Shown: positions 44,390 to 52,501, counted from the first letter of the stretch. The stretch is 64,000 nt of DNA from Krasilnikovia cinnamomea (GCF_004217545.1 NZ_SHKY01000001.1:3658001-3722000), one strand, 5' to 3'. Numbers and translations are program-made. The notes: generated by a model not told the origin, from the sequence alone.

Positions 44390-45124
44390 ATGAGCTCACG
44401 ACCACTGACGGTGACCTTCGACGCGCACGACGCGGCCGGCCTGGCCCGGTTCTGGTCCGGCGTTCTCGGCCGGGAGGTCATCGAGGACGCCGGTGGTGCG
44501 TTCCTGCGCGGCGAGGATGCTCAGCTGAGCCTCCGGTTCGTCCCGAGCCGCGCGGGGAAGGCGGGGCCGAACCGCATGCATATTCACCTGACCAGCGCCA
44601 GCGCCGCCGATCAGCAGGACACGGTCGCGACGGCGCTGCGGCTCGGCGCTCGCCACCTCGACGTCGGGCAGCTCCCCGAGGAGGAGCACGTCGTTCTCGC
44701 CGACCCCGAGGGCAACGAATTCTGCGTGATCGAAGCTGGCAACTCCTTCCTCGCTGGGTGCGGCTTCCTCGGGGAGCTGGCCTGCGACGGCACCCGGGAG
44801 GTGGGTCTCTTCTGGAGTGCGGCGCTGGGCTGGCCGCTGGTCTGGGACCAGAACGAGGAGACCGCGATCCAGTCGCCGCACGGCGGCACAAAGGTCGCGT
44901 GGGGAGGACCGCCCGTGACCCCGAAAGCTGTGCGGAACCGGCAACGCTTCAGCCTCACCCCCGCCGGTGGGGATCAGCAGGCGGAGGTCGACCGGCTGGT
45001 CTCGCTCGGGGCCACTCGGCTGGAAGTCGAGCCGAGCGGTGCTGTTGTGTTGGCCGACCCGGACGGCAACGAGTTTCGCGTCGAAGGCAGGTGGAAGGGT
45101 GCCTCAGCGATCACGCCACGATAA
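44390..45124 (+). CDS. VOC-family (glyoxalase-like) protein with two domains
   Basis: 244 residues with two tandem VOC modules: first 'LTVTFDAHDAAGLARFWSGVLGREVI...VVLADPEGNEFCVI', second '...REVGLFWSAALGWPLVWD...GAVVLADPDGNEFRVEG'. Each ends in the D-P-E/D-G-N-E-F motif that supplies a metal-type glutamate. Substrate unknown (members include glyoxalases, dioxygenases and antibiotic-binding proteins). ATG at 44390. The last 57 bp of its second module are duplicated at 48307-48363. Its 3' end overlaps the convergent HD gene by 21 bp. Confidence 0.85.
   Translation: MSSRPLTVTFDAHDAAGLARFWSGVLGREVIEDAGGAFLRGEDAQLSLRFVPSRAGKAGPNRMHIHLTSASAADQQDTVATALRLGARHLDVGQLPEEEHVVLADPEGNEFCVIEAGNSFLAGCGFLGELACDGTREVGLFWSAALGWPLVWDQNEETAIQSPHGGTKVAWGGPPVTPKAVRNRQRFSLTPAGGDQQAEVDRLVSLGATRLEVEPSGAVVLADPDGNEFRVEGRWKGASAITPR
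45034..45090 (+). repeat. 57-bp duplicated segment, donor copy
   Basis: Differs at two positions from 48307-48363. Encodes the C-terminal 'GAVVLADPDGNEFRVEG' of the VOC protein. Confidence 0.9.
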
Positions 45125-45664
45125 GGGCGACAGCCTGACAGCTGCTTTGGCGATTCGCCGGCCGGTCTCGGTGTGGAGACCCTTGCGCGCCGAGTCGATC
45201 CAGCCCTCCGTTCGCTGAACGCCGATGTCGCGGTATTCGACGGCCTGGAGAAGCATCTCCAGTTTGTCGGCGTCCTTGGCGCACCGGGCTTCGAGCGTCC
45301 CGTGTGACTCGTACTCGTCCACGGCACTGCGGACCATGTCCCGGGACCGTTTCGGAAGCTGGTCGGTCTGATCGGCGGTGATCTGGCGCGGATCAGGCTT
45401 GGTCAGGTACGCGGCAGCGGTGTGGGGCAGGTCGCCGGTGCGGGTCTCCTGGCTGTCGTGCCACAGCGCCAGGAACGCGGCACGGGCGGGATCGGCGCCC
45501 TCTTCGGCGGCGATGAGCGCCGCCAACTGGGCGGCACGCATGCTGTGCTCGGCGACCGACTCGGGATCGCGTACGCCCGCGTGCCACCAGCCGGAGCGCC
45601 GGATGCGTTTCAACAACCCGAGCTCGAACCCGAATCCGGCGAGCGCTTTTGCGTCCTCTGGCAC
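45104..45664 (-). CDS. HD-domain phosphohydrolase (YfbR/5'-nucleotidase-like)
   Basis: 186 residues. Conserved metal ligands of the HD fold are visible: 'SVAEHSMRAAQLA' (H), 'LALWHDSQETRTGDLPH' (H-D) and 'DADKLEMLLQA' (D). Close in size and motif layout to YfbR-type dNMP 5'-nucleotidases and related HD_3 proteins. Third gene of an operon with the IMPase-like and HTH-phosphoribosyltransferase genes (12-base gap), pointing to nucleotide or phosphorylated-sugar turnover. Confidence 0.87.
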   Translation of the reverse strand: MPEDAKALAGFGFELGLLKRIRRSGWWHAGVRDPESVAEHSMRAAQLAALIAAEEGADPARAAFLALWHDSQETRTGDLPHTAAAYLTKPDPRQITADQTDQLPKRSRDMVRSAVDEYESHGTLEARCAKDADKLEMLLQAVEYRDIGVQRTEGWIDSARKGLHTETGRRIAKAAVRLSPLSWRDR

Positions 45665-45676
45665 GGTGGCGCCTCT

Positions 45677-46615
45677 CTATTGATCGGTGGTCCGCAGGCT
45701 TTCCACGAGCTCTTGAGCCAGGTCGGGGCTCCCCGCTGCGACGAATCGCTGCCGTCGGTCCATGGCCTTGACCACCTCTGCGAACGAACCGAAGTGGTAG
45801 TCGAGGGATACGGGCTGCCCGTCAAGGTCGAGTACCGTGCCGCCGGAGGCGTGAAGTATGTAGTGCCCCGGGGCGAGATCCCACACCGCGAAGCCCTTGG
45901 CGAACTCGATCACGGCTTCCGTCATTCCGGCGGCGACGTGGCAGAGGCTGACGGAGCCGAAGTCCACGCCGATCCGCCCCCGACTCCTGCCGTCGTTTCC
46001 CGGCTGGGCGAGCTCACCAAGTAACCGGGTCTTCTGTGCGAGCGGGATGAACCGCTCGCCGGGTCGCATGAGGAAGTTGGTGACGAGCGACTCGGAGAGT
46101 GGCTTCCTCGTGCCCTGTTCGAGCGCGAAGGATTCCGAGTCGGCCGTGATGGCGAAGGCGCGGTCCATGCCGTGCTCGTCGCGCGCGCCCACGTAGAGCT
46201 GCAGGTGGTGGAAGATGTCACCGACCACCGCGATGATGGGTCGAGCGGCGGCACGGGAGTAGACCATGACGTGCGTGTAGCCGAGCAGCCCACGTACGGC
46301 CAGTTCGCTGGTGTCCAAGGGGTCGACGAGGACGCAGAGGTCCGGATCGGGGTTGTCGCCGATTACCTCGGGCTCGGCCTCCTCGGAGGCGTAGACGAAT
46401 GAACCGAGGATCGGGGTGAGAAGTTCCCGGTAGCGGCGGTGCATCCACAGGTCGTGTTCGGACAGGAAGTTGTCGACGTGCCGCAGGTTCGCACTTTCGC
46501 CGCGTATGCCACTGAGAGCCGCCTCGATGAGGCGCGGGCGCAGATCCAGCATCACTCCGCGTACCGTCTCCGCGATCCTCGCGGCGAGCGGGGGGATGTC
46601 GTCGGCATGCTCCAT
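45677..46615 (-). CDS. Inositol monophosphatase-superfamily protein
   Basis: 312 residues. Li-sensitive phosphatase signatures: 'YASEEAEPE' (metal-binding Glu), 'LVDPLDTSE' (D-P-L-D-x-S/T) and 'FAVWDLAPGHYILHASGG' (W-D-x-A-x-G). All three metal-binding motifs are intact. The superfamily includes inositol monophosphatase, fructose bisphosphatase and 3'(2'),5'-bisphosphate nucleotidase; substrate not determinable here. Nineteen bases behind the HTH-phosphoribosyltransferase gene and 12 before the HD gene. Confidence 0.88.
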   Translation of the reverse strand: MEHADDIPPLAARIAETVRGVMLDLRPRLIEAALSGIRGESANLRHVDNFLSEHDLWMHRRYRELLTPILGSFVYASEEAEPEVIGDNPDPDLCVLVDPLDTSELAVRGLLGYTHVMVYSRAAARPIIAVVGDIFHHLQLYVGARDEHGMDRAFAITADSESFALEQGTRKPLSESLVTNFLMRPGERFIPLAQKTRLLGELAQPGNDGRSRGRIGVDFGSVSLCHVAAGMTEAVIEFAKGFAVWDLAPGHYILHASGGTVLDLDGQPVSLDYHFGSFAEVVKAMDRRQRFVAAGSPDLAQELVESLRTTDQ

Positions 46616-46634
46616 CGGTACGTCTCCCGTCTGC

Positions 46635-47768
46635 TCAGCGCAGTTCCAACGGTGGCTCGATGCCCGGAGGACACATCGTCGCAGCGATGAACACCGCCTC
46701 GAAGTTCGCCGCCTGCATGATCTTCGCGCCAGTCAGGTCTTCGAAGCTCTCGACCTCGAGCGATCTGCCCTTGGTCATCGCGCCGAACACGGCAAAGTAG
46801 AGCTCCGCCCCCGGGTATCGCTTACGCAGTTCGCGGGCGACCCTCCCAACGACATCTGCGTGCTTCACCTCGAAATCGCAGATCACGATGACCGGGGCCG
46901 CGACTGAGTCGGGGTAGTGGGACTCTGCCGCGAAGGTGATCTCGTTCCTGACACGGTTGCACCTGAGGTACCCGATCGCGCAGCGATTGAACTGGGCGGA
47001 CGCCAGGAAGGTCGCCATGACCAAGCCGGCTTCATTCACTCCGAAGCAGATGTTCGCATCAAGTCTCCGGCCGAGGCTCTTGATCTGCCTCATCAATCGC
47101 TGGATGCCGAATCCGAACGTGTTCCAGGTCAGGTCGATCAGCTGCCCAGGGTTGGGATTGGGCAGTGAGAAGGTGCAGATCGCCGAGTTTCCGTTGTCGA
47201 TCGTGGGCACGACGAGGTTGGCGTCGGGCCCGATGATGTTGTCGACGTCGGGTGAGCCGCCGACCACCGCATTTCGCGCTCGGAGCGCATCGCTCGTTGC
47301 GGAGATCGACGAGCGGTCGGCGGCGGTCTTCAGCGCCAACTGGTCTTCCGGGGCGAGCTTCTCGTACGCCTCCTGAACCAGATCTCCGGGGGAGATGACC
47401 TCGTCAGCCGTTCCGTGTGGCCCTCGTCCGTACGCGGCAGCCAGGATGAGAAGGCTCGCAAATGAGGGAGGAGATCCAGCACCGGCGGCGCCGCGCGCTC
47501 GCGCCCAGCTCTCCCAGGCATTGATGGTTGTCCCGCCGAGGGTGGTCTGATTGCCCGACACCTCGTTGTATCGAGCGGCTGCCTGGTCCTGCGAGAGTCC
47601 TGCCGCGTAGCGGAACGCCTGGATACTGGGCAGGTCCTGATGGCGGCTCATCAAGTCGTGAGCTGCGGCCTTGACGGATCCGTGCGAATGGAACAGGGCT
47701 CGTCCCAATCTCGCAAGCTCTCGTCCGCGCGCCTGCGGAGACTGGCTCTGTCGCCCAGCCAGGCCCAT
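46635..47768 (-). CDS. HTH plus phosphoribosyltransferase-like fusion protein
   Basis: 377 residues from the ATG at 47766-47768, chosen because GGAAAGG lies six bases upstream; an ATG at 47838-47840 would add 24 residues. N-terminal XRE-like HTH region ('SIQAFRYAAGLSQDQAAARYNEVSGNQTTLGGTTINAWESW') and a C-terminal type I phosphoribosyltransferase-like fold ('ANICFGVNEAGLVMATFLASAQF', then 'PVIVICDFEVKHADVVGRVARELRKRYPGAELYFAVFGAM'). The PRPP loop is not canonical, so it may be a ligand sensor like PurR rather than an enzyme. First gene of the three-gene operon. Confidence 0.7.
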   Translation of the reverse strand: MGLAGRQSQSPQARGRELARLGRALFHSHGSVKAAAHDLMSRHQDLPSIQAFRYAAGLSQDQAAARYNEVSGNQTTLGGTTINAWESWARARGAAGAGSPPSFASLLILAAAYGRGPHGTADEVISPGDLVQEAYEKLAPEDQLALKTAADRSSISATSDALRARNAVVGGSPDVDNIIGPDANLVVPTIDNGNSAICTFSLPNPNPGQLIDLTWNTFGFGIQRLMRQIKSLGRRLDANICFGVNEAGLVMATFLASAQFNRCAIGYLRCNRVRNEITFAAESHYPDSVAAPVIVICDFEVKHADVVGRVARELRKRYPGAELYFAVFGAMTKGRSLEVESFEDLTGAKIMQAANFEAVFIAATMCPPGIEPPLELR

Positions 47769-48052
47769 GTCGACCTTTCCGTCGTCCATGTACTGCTGCG
47801 TTGTGTAGCCGACCGTGGCGGCAACATTACTGTTGCCCATCGGAATGGGCAAGGCTTGCGTGCGCGGCGAAACAGCAGGTCAGCCGTACACAGAGATCCG
47901 GGCAGGAACGGACCGCTTCGCAGGTGTGCGGGCTCCCCCGGCAATGCGACCGTCTTCTCAGCTCGGCCAACGGATCGGGCGCGGTGACGCCTCCGCCCCC
48001 CATCCCAGCGAACGGGTAGGGGCGGTGGTGGAAGCAGAAGGGAGAAGCACGT

Positions 48053-48367
48053 ATGCACCTGCCTGCGCGTCCAGACTGGAGCTGTGAGGAGTGCGGGCAG
48101 CCGTGGCCGTGCGACTCCACGAGGGTGGCCCTGAGTGGGGAGTATCAGGGCGAACGGGCCTCGTTGCTGATCTATCTCGCCTTCCACCTGGCGGACGCGA
48201 TTGATGACTTCAGCCAACCCGACCGTGGCCCCGTGCCGGACCTCTACGCGCGATTCCTGGGCTGGATCCCTCAGCCGACGATCGCCCCCGGTGGCCCTAG
48301 TAAGGAGAGCGGTGCTGTTTTGTTGGCCGACCCGGACGGCAACGAGTTCCGCGTCGAAGGCAGCTGA
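48053..48367 (+). CDS. Chimeric small protein: actinobacterial 'CxxC...WPCD' protein fused to a VOC tail
   Basis: 104 residues. Residues 1-~84 ('MHLPARPDWSCEECGQPWPCDSTRVAL...LYARFLGWI') match a common actinobacterial small protein often mislabelled flavin reductase, with C-x-x-C and W-P-C-D. The final ~20 residues ('GAVLLADPDGNEFRVEGS') are a copy of the VOC protein C-terminus from 45034-45090, so the natural C-terminus was replaced. Probably a recombination product of doubtful function. Confidence 0.65.
   Translation: MHLPARPDWSCEECGQPWPCDSTRVALSGEYQGERASLLIYLAFHLADAIDDFSQPDRGPVPDLYARFLGWIPQPTIAPGGPSKESGAVLLADPDGNEFRVEGS
48307..48363 (+). repeat. 57-bp duplicated segment, recipient copy
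   Basis: Two mismatches to 45034-45090, same orientation, so 3.2 kb containing the three-gene operon lies between direct repeats. Confidence 0.9.
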
Positions 48368-48411
48368 ACAACCTTGCGCCTTGCGCGGCTTCTCTGCCGC
48401 ACCGCCCCGTA

Positions 48412-48985
48412 TCATGGGGCGTTTCTGTCAGCGCCCCACGTGGCCCACATGCGGAACAGATCTTCGCTGTCGGCCAACACTGGCCTCCAATCGGCGCGCA
48501 GCGGCTCCACGCCGATCTCCGAGATGCAGTAGCGGAGCACCTCATCCACCGACATCCGTCGACCGGGGATGTGGTGCTTCTTGCTGATCACTCCGGCGGG
48601 ATTCAACTGTGTGGAGCCGATGTGGGTGTGCGGCGTTCGGACTGTGTCGCCGTCACCCTTCCCTCCTGGGTGCCAGTGGAACGCTATGACCTCGGCGCCA
48701 TCGATGGTCTGCAAGGCATGCATGTAGCCGCGCGTGGAGACCTTGTAAGGTCCGCGATCCTAATCGTCAGGTGTGTGCAGAATCTCGTAATGAATGCTCA
48801 GATCCAGCGTGAGGATGTCGTCTTCCGGCCCGCGGACTCGAACAGCCTCGGCCTCGGCCCAGGCCAGCGTGTGCACCCGCCCCAACACGTGACGTCCGCC
48901 GGGGCTGATGACAAGAGGTGTGCGGGTGACGCAGGACAGCGCCCGCTGGATCGGGGAAAGAAAGTTGCCGACAGCCTCGGAAGTG
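48412..48985 (-). pseudogene. Broken gene with in-frame TAG and no start codon
   Basis: One continuous leftward frame reads VTSEAVGNFLSPIQ..., through 'VLGRVHTLAWAEAEAVRV' and 'DDILTLDLSIHYEILHTPDD', a TAG stop (48760-48762), then 'DRGPYKVSTRGYMHALQTIDG', 'IAFHWHPGG' and 'HTHIGSTQLNPAGVISKKHHIPGRRMSVDEVLRYCI'. Both halves look like one protein of ~190 residues. The expected start position holds GTC, not GTG. An internal ATG at 48721-48723 could still yield a 103-residue fragment. It lies directly behind the 69-residue gene in the same frame. Confidence 0.7.
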
Positions 48986-48987
48986 AC

Positions 48988-49197
48988 CTACCGGGCAAAT
49001 GGAATGAGCATGGCGACCTTTGTAACGGCCATGTTCTCCTGCTCGTCCTCGTAGTCGCCGCGATCCCAGCGGGCTAGAAACTCGTCGCCCGAGATGCTCA
49101 GGAGTTTGCGGGCGGTCTTGTCGAACAAGATGCGCCCTTGCTCGGCGCTGAGCTCGTGAACCTCTGGAACAACGTCCCCATCTGTTCTTGTCGTCAC
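48988..49197 (-). CDS. Small conserved-looking protein, unknown
   Basis: 69 residues ('VHELSAEQGRILFDKTARKLLSISGDEFLARWDRGDYEDEQENMAVTKVAMLIPFAR'). GTG start at 49197 with GGGGAGGG seven bases upstream, a strong ribosome site. No domain recognised. Probably formed an operon with the following gene that is now broken. Confidence 0.65.
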   Translation of the reverse strand: MTTRTDGDVVPEVHELSAEQGRILFDKTARKLLSISGDEFLARWDRGDYEDEQENMAVTKVAMLIPFAR

Positions 49198-49237
49198 GCT
49201 TGCCCTCCCCTCTACGAGCATCCTGACAGGTGAAGGA

Positions 49238-49864
49238 TCATGCGTCGGCGCGTCCAGGATCGGGCGGTTCTTCGTCGATGATTGCGCTGCTCCACCGGCC
49301 CGACCGGCGTCCCCGTTCCGGCGCGGGCGCCGGGCGGCCCGGCGGCGCGACGCCGAGGCGGATGTTGTCGGCGGGCCCGGCGATGTCGGTGACCGGCGGC
49401 AGCACCAGCGGCGCGCTGGCGACCACGCTCAACGTGGTGCGTACCGGCTGCGCTGGGTACGAATGCTCGCCCAGTCGCAACGTGACCGGCCGCCCGGCCA
49501 TAGCCTCGCCCAGCAGTTCCGGCGCCACCCGACGCCCCGGGTCGATCGCTATCAGGACCGCATCAAACAGCGCCGCCTCGACCGCAGGGTCGGCGGCCTC
49601 GGCGGTAACCAGGTAGTGCAGGTCGAAGCGGCGCACCGGTGGGCGTCGGGCAACAACCCGGCCCTCGGCGTCGCGGAGATCCTCCCAGTCGGTTTCCGCG
49701 GCCTTCTCGTCCTCGCGGACCCCGGCCAGGAACCACACCAGGGCGGGCCGGTCCGGTCCGGTCTCCACGCCGGGCGGGGCGGGGACACCGAACCGGACCT
49801 CGCAGGCGTCCGGCAGCAGCGGCGTGAGCAAGCCGCGCAGGGCCTGGTTCACGTCGGCGATCAC
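49238..49864 (-). CDS. eCIS DUF4255 protein (Pvc16/Afp16-type tail terminator/cap)
   Basis: 208 residues starting 'VIADVNQALRGLLTPLLPDACEVRFGVPAP', the hallmark N-terminus of DUF4255 proteins, which cap the distal end of the sheath-tube in contractile injection systems (Pvc16/Afp16). 'PVRRFDLHYLVTAEAADPAVEAALFDAVLIAID' is also typical. The C-terminus is a Pro/Arg-rich tail. GTG start at 49862-49864 with GGGAGG six bases upstream. Transcribed divergently from the main eCIS operon across a 200-bp gap that holds a ~31-bp direct repeat (49929-49959 and 49963-49993). Confidence 0.87.
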   Translation of the reverse strand: MIADVNQALRGLLTPLLPDACEVRFGVPAPPGVETGPDRPALVWFLAGVREDEKAAETDWEDLRDAEGRVVARRPPVRRFDLHYLVTAEAADPAVEAALFDAVLIAIDPGRRVAPELLGEAMAGRPVTLRLGEHSYPAQPVRTTLSVVASAPLVLPPVTDIAGPADNIRLGVAPPGRPAPAPERGRRSGRWSSAIIDEEPPDPGRADA

Positions 49865-50063
49865 CCGAACCTCCCGCCAGCCATGCTCCGATGCTCGCCG
49901 CCCGGCCCCGGGGGCGGCCAGCGTCGCCGGGCGGCCACCCGTGCACCCGCCGCTGCCCGAAGGGGCGGCCACCGGTGCACCCGTCGTCGCCCGCCAGCCG
50001 CTGCCCGGCGGGCCGGCAGAAGACCACCCTGACAGGCGTCCCGTTCCGCCACAGGGAGGTCCG

Positions 50064-51596
50064 ATGGCCAGCAGCTACCTGTCGCCTGGCGTCTACATGG
50101 AGGAGGTGTCCTCCGGCTCCCGGCCGATCGAGGCCGCCGGCACCGCGGTCGCCGCCTTCGTCGGGTTCGCCGAGAAGGGCCCGTTGAACCAGCCGACGCT
50201 GGTCACCAACTGGACCCAGTTCACGCAGAACTTCGGCGGGTTCGTCCCCGGCTCGTACCTCGCGCATTCCGTGTACGGGTACTTCGCCAACGGCGGCGGC
50301 AGCGCGTACATCGTGCGGGTCGGCTCGGAGAGCGTGGCCGAGCCGCCGGTGCTGCGCGGCGAGCTGCCCGCGGCGGGCGAGGACAACCGGATCGCGTTCG
50401 CGGTGCGGGCGCTGCCCGCGGCCGCCGGCGGGGCACCGTTGACGGTCGAGGTGGTGGGCGGGCAGGACCCGGCCGACGAGTCCTTCACGCTGCTGGTCAA
50501 GCGCGGCGGCGCGGTGGTCGAGGCCATGGAGGGGCTCACCGTACGGCGGGGGCCGTCCAACGTGGTGACCGCCGTCAAGCAGCAGTCGAAGCTGATCGAG
50601 GTCGAGGAGACCCGCGGCGCCCGGGTGGCCACGCTGCCCCGGCAGGGCGTCGAGGTGCCGCTGGCGGGCAACGCGATCGAGCCCGCCGCCCGGGTCGAGC
50701 CCAACGTGTACGTCGGCAACTCGGCCGACCGCACCGGTTTCGCGGGCCTGGAGGCGATCGACGAGATCACCATGCTGTCCGTGCCCGACCTGATGGCGGC
50801 CCGCGACCGGGGGCTGCTCGACGACGAGGGCGTCCGGGCCGTGCAGGACGCGATGATCACCCACTGCGAGCTGATGCGCGACCGCGTGGCGATCCTGGAC
50901 ACCCCGCCCAGCCTCAACGCCCAGCAGGTCAAGGCGTGGCGGGCCGAGGCCAACTACGACTCCAAGTACGCCGCCCTGTACTGGCCGTGGATCAAGGTGA
51001 TGGACCCGCTGAGCGGGGCACCGGCGTTCATGCCGCCGAGCGGGCACATGGCGGGCATCTGGGCGCGCAACGACGCGACCCGTGGCGTACACAAGGCTCC
51101 TGCCAACGAGGTCGTGCGCGGCGCCATCGCGCTGGAGCTGAACCTCACCAAGGGGGAGCACGACCAGCTGAACCCGGACGGGATCAACTGCATCCGGTCG
51201 TTCCCGGGGCAGGGCATCCGGGTGTGGGGCGCCCGTACGCTCTCCAGCGACCCCGAGTGGCGCTACCTGAACGTGCGGCGGCTGTTCAACTACATCGAGA
51301 AGTCGATCCTGAACGGCACCAACTGGGTGGTCTTCGAGCCCAACGACCCGAAGCTGTGGGACTCGGTGAAGCGCACCATCACCATGTTCCTGCGCCGGGT
51401 GTGGCGCGACGGTGCGCTGTTCGGCTCGACCCCGGCGCAGGCGTTCTTCGTCAAGTGCGACGCCGAGAACAACCCGCCGGAGAACCGCGACGCCGGCATG
51501 TTGACCGTCGAGATCGGCGTCGCGCCGGTCAAGCCGGCCGAATTCGTCATCTTCCGTCTGTCCCAGTTCGCCGACGGCGCCGGGCTCGAAGAGTAG
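50064..51596 (+). CDS. eCIS contractile tail sheath protein
   Basis: 510 residues; phage-tail sheath family. Typical start 'SSYLSPGVYMEEVSSGSRPIEAAGTAVAAFVGFAEKGP', then 'YGYFANGGGSAYIVRV', central beta domain, and the conserved C-terminal fold 'NLTKGEHDQLNPDGINCIRSFPGQGIRVWGARTLSSDPEWRYLNVRRLFNYIEKSI' and 'GMLTVEIGVAPVKPAEFVIFRLSQ'. Forms the outer contractile tube in the cytoplasm-assembled particle. ATG with AGGGAGG six bases upstream; first gene of the rightward operon. A single sheath gene, unlike the three sheath paralogues in Photorhabdus PVC. Confidence 0.97.
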   Translation: MASSYLSPGVYMEEVSSGSRPIEAAGTAVAAFVGFAEKGPLNQPTLVTNWTQFTQNFGGFVPGSYLAHSVYGYFANGGGSAYIVRVGSESVAEPPVLRGELPAAGEDNRIAFAVRALPAAAGGAPLTVEVVGGQDPADESFTLLVKRGGAVVEAMEGLTVRRGPSNVVTAVKQQSKLIEVEETRGARVATLPRQGVEVPLAGNAIEPAARVEPNVYVGNSADRTGFAGLEAIDEITMLSVPDLMAARDRGLLDDEGVRAVQDAMITHCELMRDRVAILDTPPSLNAQQVKAWRAEANYDSKYAALYWPWIKVMDPLSGAPAFMPPSGHMAGIWARNDATRGVHKAPANEVVRGAIALELNLTKGEHDQLNPDGINCIRSFPGQGIRVWGARTLSSDPEWRYLNVRRLFNYIEKSILNGTNWVVFEPNDPKLWDSVKRTITMFLRRVWRDGALFGSTPAQAFFVKCDAENNPPENRDAGMLTVEIGVAPVKPAEFVIFRLSQFADGAGLEE

Positions 51597-51612
51597 GTAG
51601 GGGGAGCTTCAG

Positions 51613-52074
51613 ATGCCAGGTGGACTTGGTTCATCGCAGCCCAACGACGCGCTCACCGCGGCGCGCTTCTCCATCACCATCGACGGGTACGAGATCGCCT
51701 CGTTCTCCGAGCTGCAGGGCATCACCACGGAGGTGCAGCCGGTGGACTTCCTCGAGTCCACCGACAAGGAGGTCATCTTCAAGAAGCTGCCCGGCAAGAT
51801 GTCGCCGCCCACCCTCAAGCTGTCCCGCGGCAAGAACCAGTCGATGGAGCTGTGGGCGTGGCACGAGGCGGTGCTGCAGGGCAACATCGTCGCGGCCCGC
51901 AAGAGCTGCTCGCTGATCATGTACAACTACGACGGTGCGCCGGTGGCCCGCTATCACCTGGAGAACGCGTGGCCGTCCAAGCTGGAGATCAGCGCGCTGA
52001 AGGCGGGCGCCAGCGAGGTGCTGATGGAGACCGTCACGATCGTGTGTGAGCACATCCAGCGGGTGTCCGGATGA
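51613..52074 (+). CDS. eCIS inner tube protein (gp19/Pvc1-like)
   Basis: 153 residues, tail-tube family: 'RFSITIDGYEIASFSELQGITTEVQPVDF', 'LKLSRGKNQSMELWAWHEAVLQGN', 'YHLENAWPSKLEISALKAGASEVLMETVTIVCEHIQRV'. Hexameric rings of this protein make the inner tube through which cargo is carried. Sixteen bases after the sheath gene, with GGGGGAG as ribosome site. Confidence 0.95.
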   Translation: MPGGLGSSQPNDALTAARFSITIDGYEIASFSELQGITTEVQPVDFLESTDKEVIFKKLPGKMSPPTLKLSRGKNQSMELWAWHEAVLQGNIVAARKSCSLIMYNYDGAPVARYHLENAWPSKLEISALKAGASEVLMETVTIVCEHIQRVSG

Positions 52075-52460
52075 CCGCTCCCACCGAGGTGCTGCGCACG
52101 GAGTACCCGTTCGTGCTGCCGCGCGGCTACGTGGACGAGGACGGGCGGGTGCACCGCGAGGGCGTCATGCGCCTCGCCACCGGCCGCGACGAGATCATGC
52201 CGCAGACCGATCCACGGGTACGGCAGAACAGCGCGTACCTCTCGATTCTGCTGCTGGAACGTACGGTCACCTCGCTGGGCTCGCTGCCGTCCGTGGACAC
52301 GTTCGTGGTGGAGAACCTGTTCGCCTCGGACCTCGCGTTCCTGCAGGACCTGTACCGGCGGATCAACTCCGAAGGCCGCACCGAGGCGGCGGTCACCTGC
52401 CCGAACTGCGGGCACGACTTCGCCGTCGACCTGGCCGGTGATGCACCGGGGGGATCCTGA
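52071..52460 (+). CDS. eCIS tail-assembly-chaperone-like protein (FluMu gp41 / Phage_TAC_7 type)
   Basis: 129 residues: 'YPFVLPRGYVDEDGRVHREGVMRLATGRDEIMPQTDPRVRQNSAYLSILLLERTVTSLG' and 'FVVENLFASDLAFLQDLYRRIN', which follow the Mu-like gp41/TAC_7 tail assembly chaperone pattern, then a C-terminal zinc-ribbon half-site 'CPNCGHDF'. ATG overlaps the tube stop (ATGA). Near its 3' end the codons GGG GGA, preceded by G, form a G GGG GGA slippery heptamer (52448-52454), two codons before the stop, with a strong hairpin after it. A -1 shift would fuse it to DUF6760, giving 182 residues. Confidence 0.85.
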   Translation: MTAPTEVLRTEYPFVLPRGYVDEDGRVHREGVMRLATGRDEIMPQTDPRVRQNSAYLSILLLERTVTSLGSLPSVDTFVVENLFASDLAFLQDLYRRINSEGRTEAAVTCPNCGHDFAVDLAGDAPGGS

Positions 52461-52501
52461 CGTACGCGACCGACCACCTCTGGGAACAGGTCGCGTACGT
52501 C
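52448..52501 (+). promoter_or_regulatory. Putative -1 programmed ribosomal frameshift signal
   Basis: Slippery heptamer G GGG GGA at 52448-52454, in the X XXY YYZ register of the chaperone gene. Four bases later a perfect 13-bp stem GACGTACGCGACC (52459-52471) pairs with 52489-52501 across a 17-base loop. After a -1 slip the frame becomes that of DUF6760, whose frame has no ATG, GTG or TTG between the previous in-frame stop (52439-52441) and its conserved N-terminus. Confidence 0.75.
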
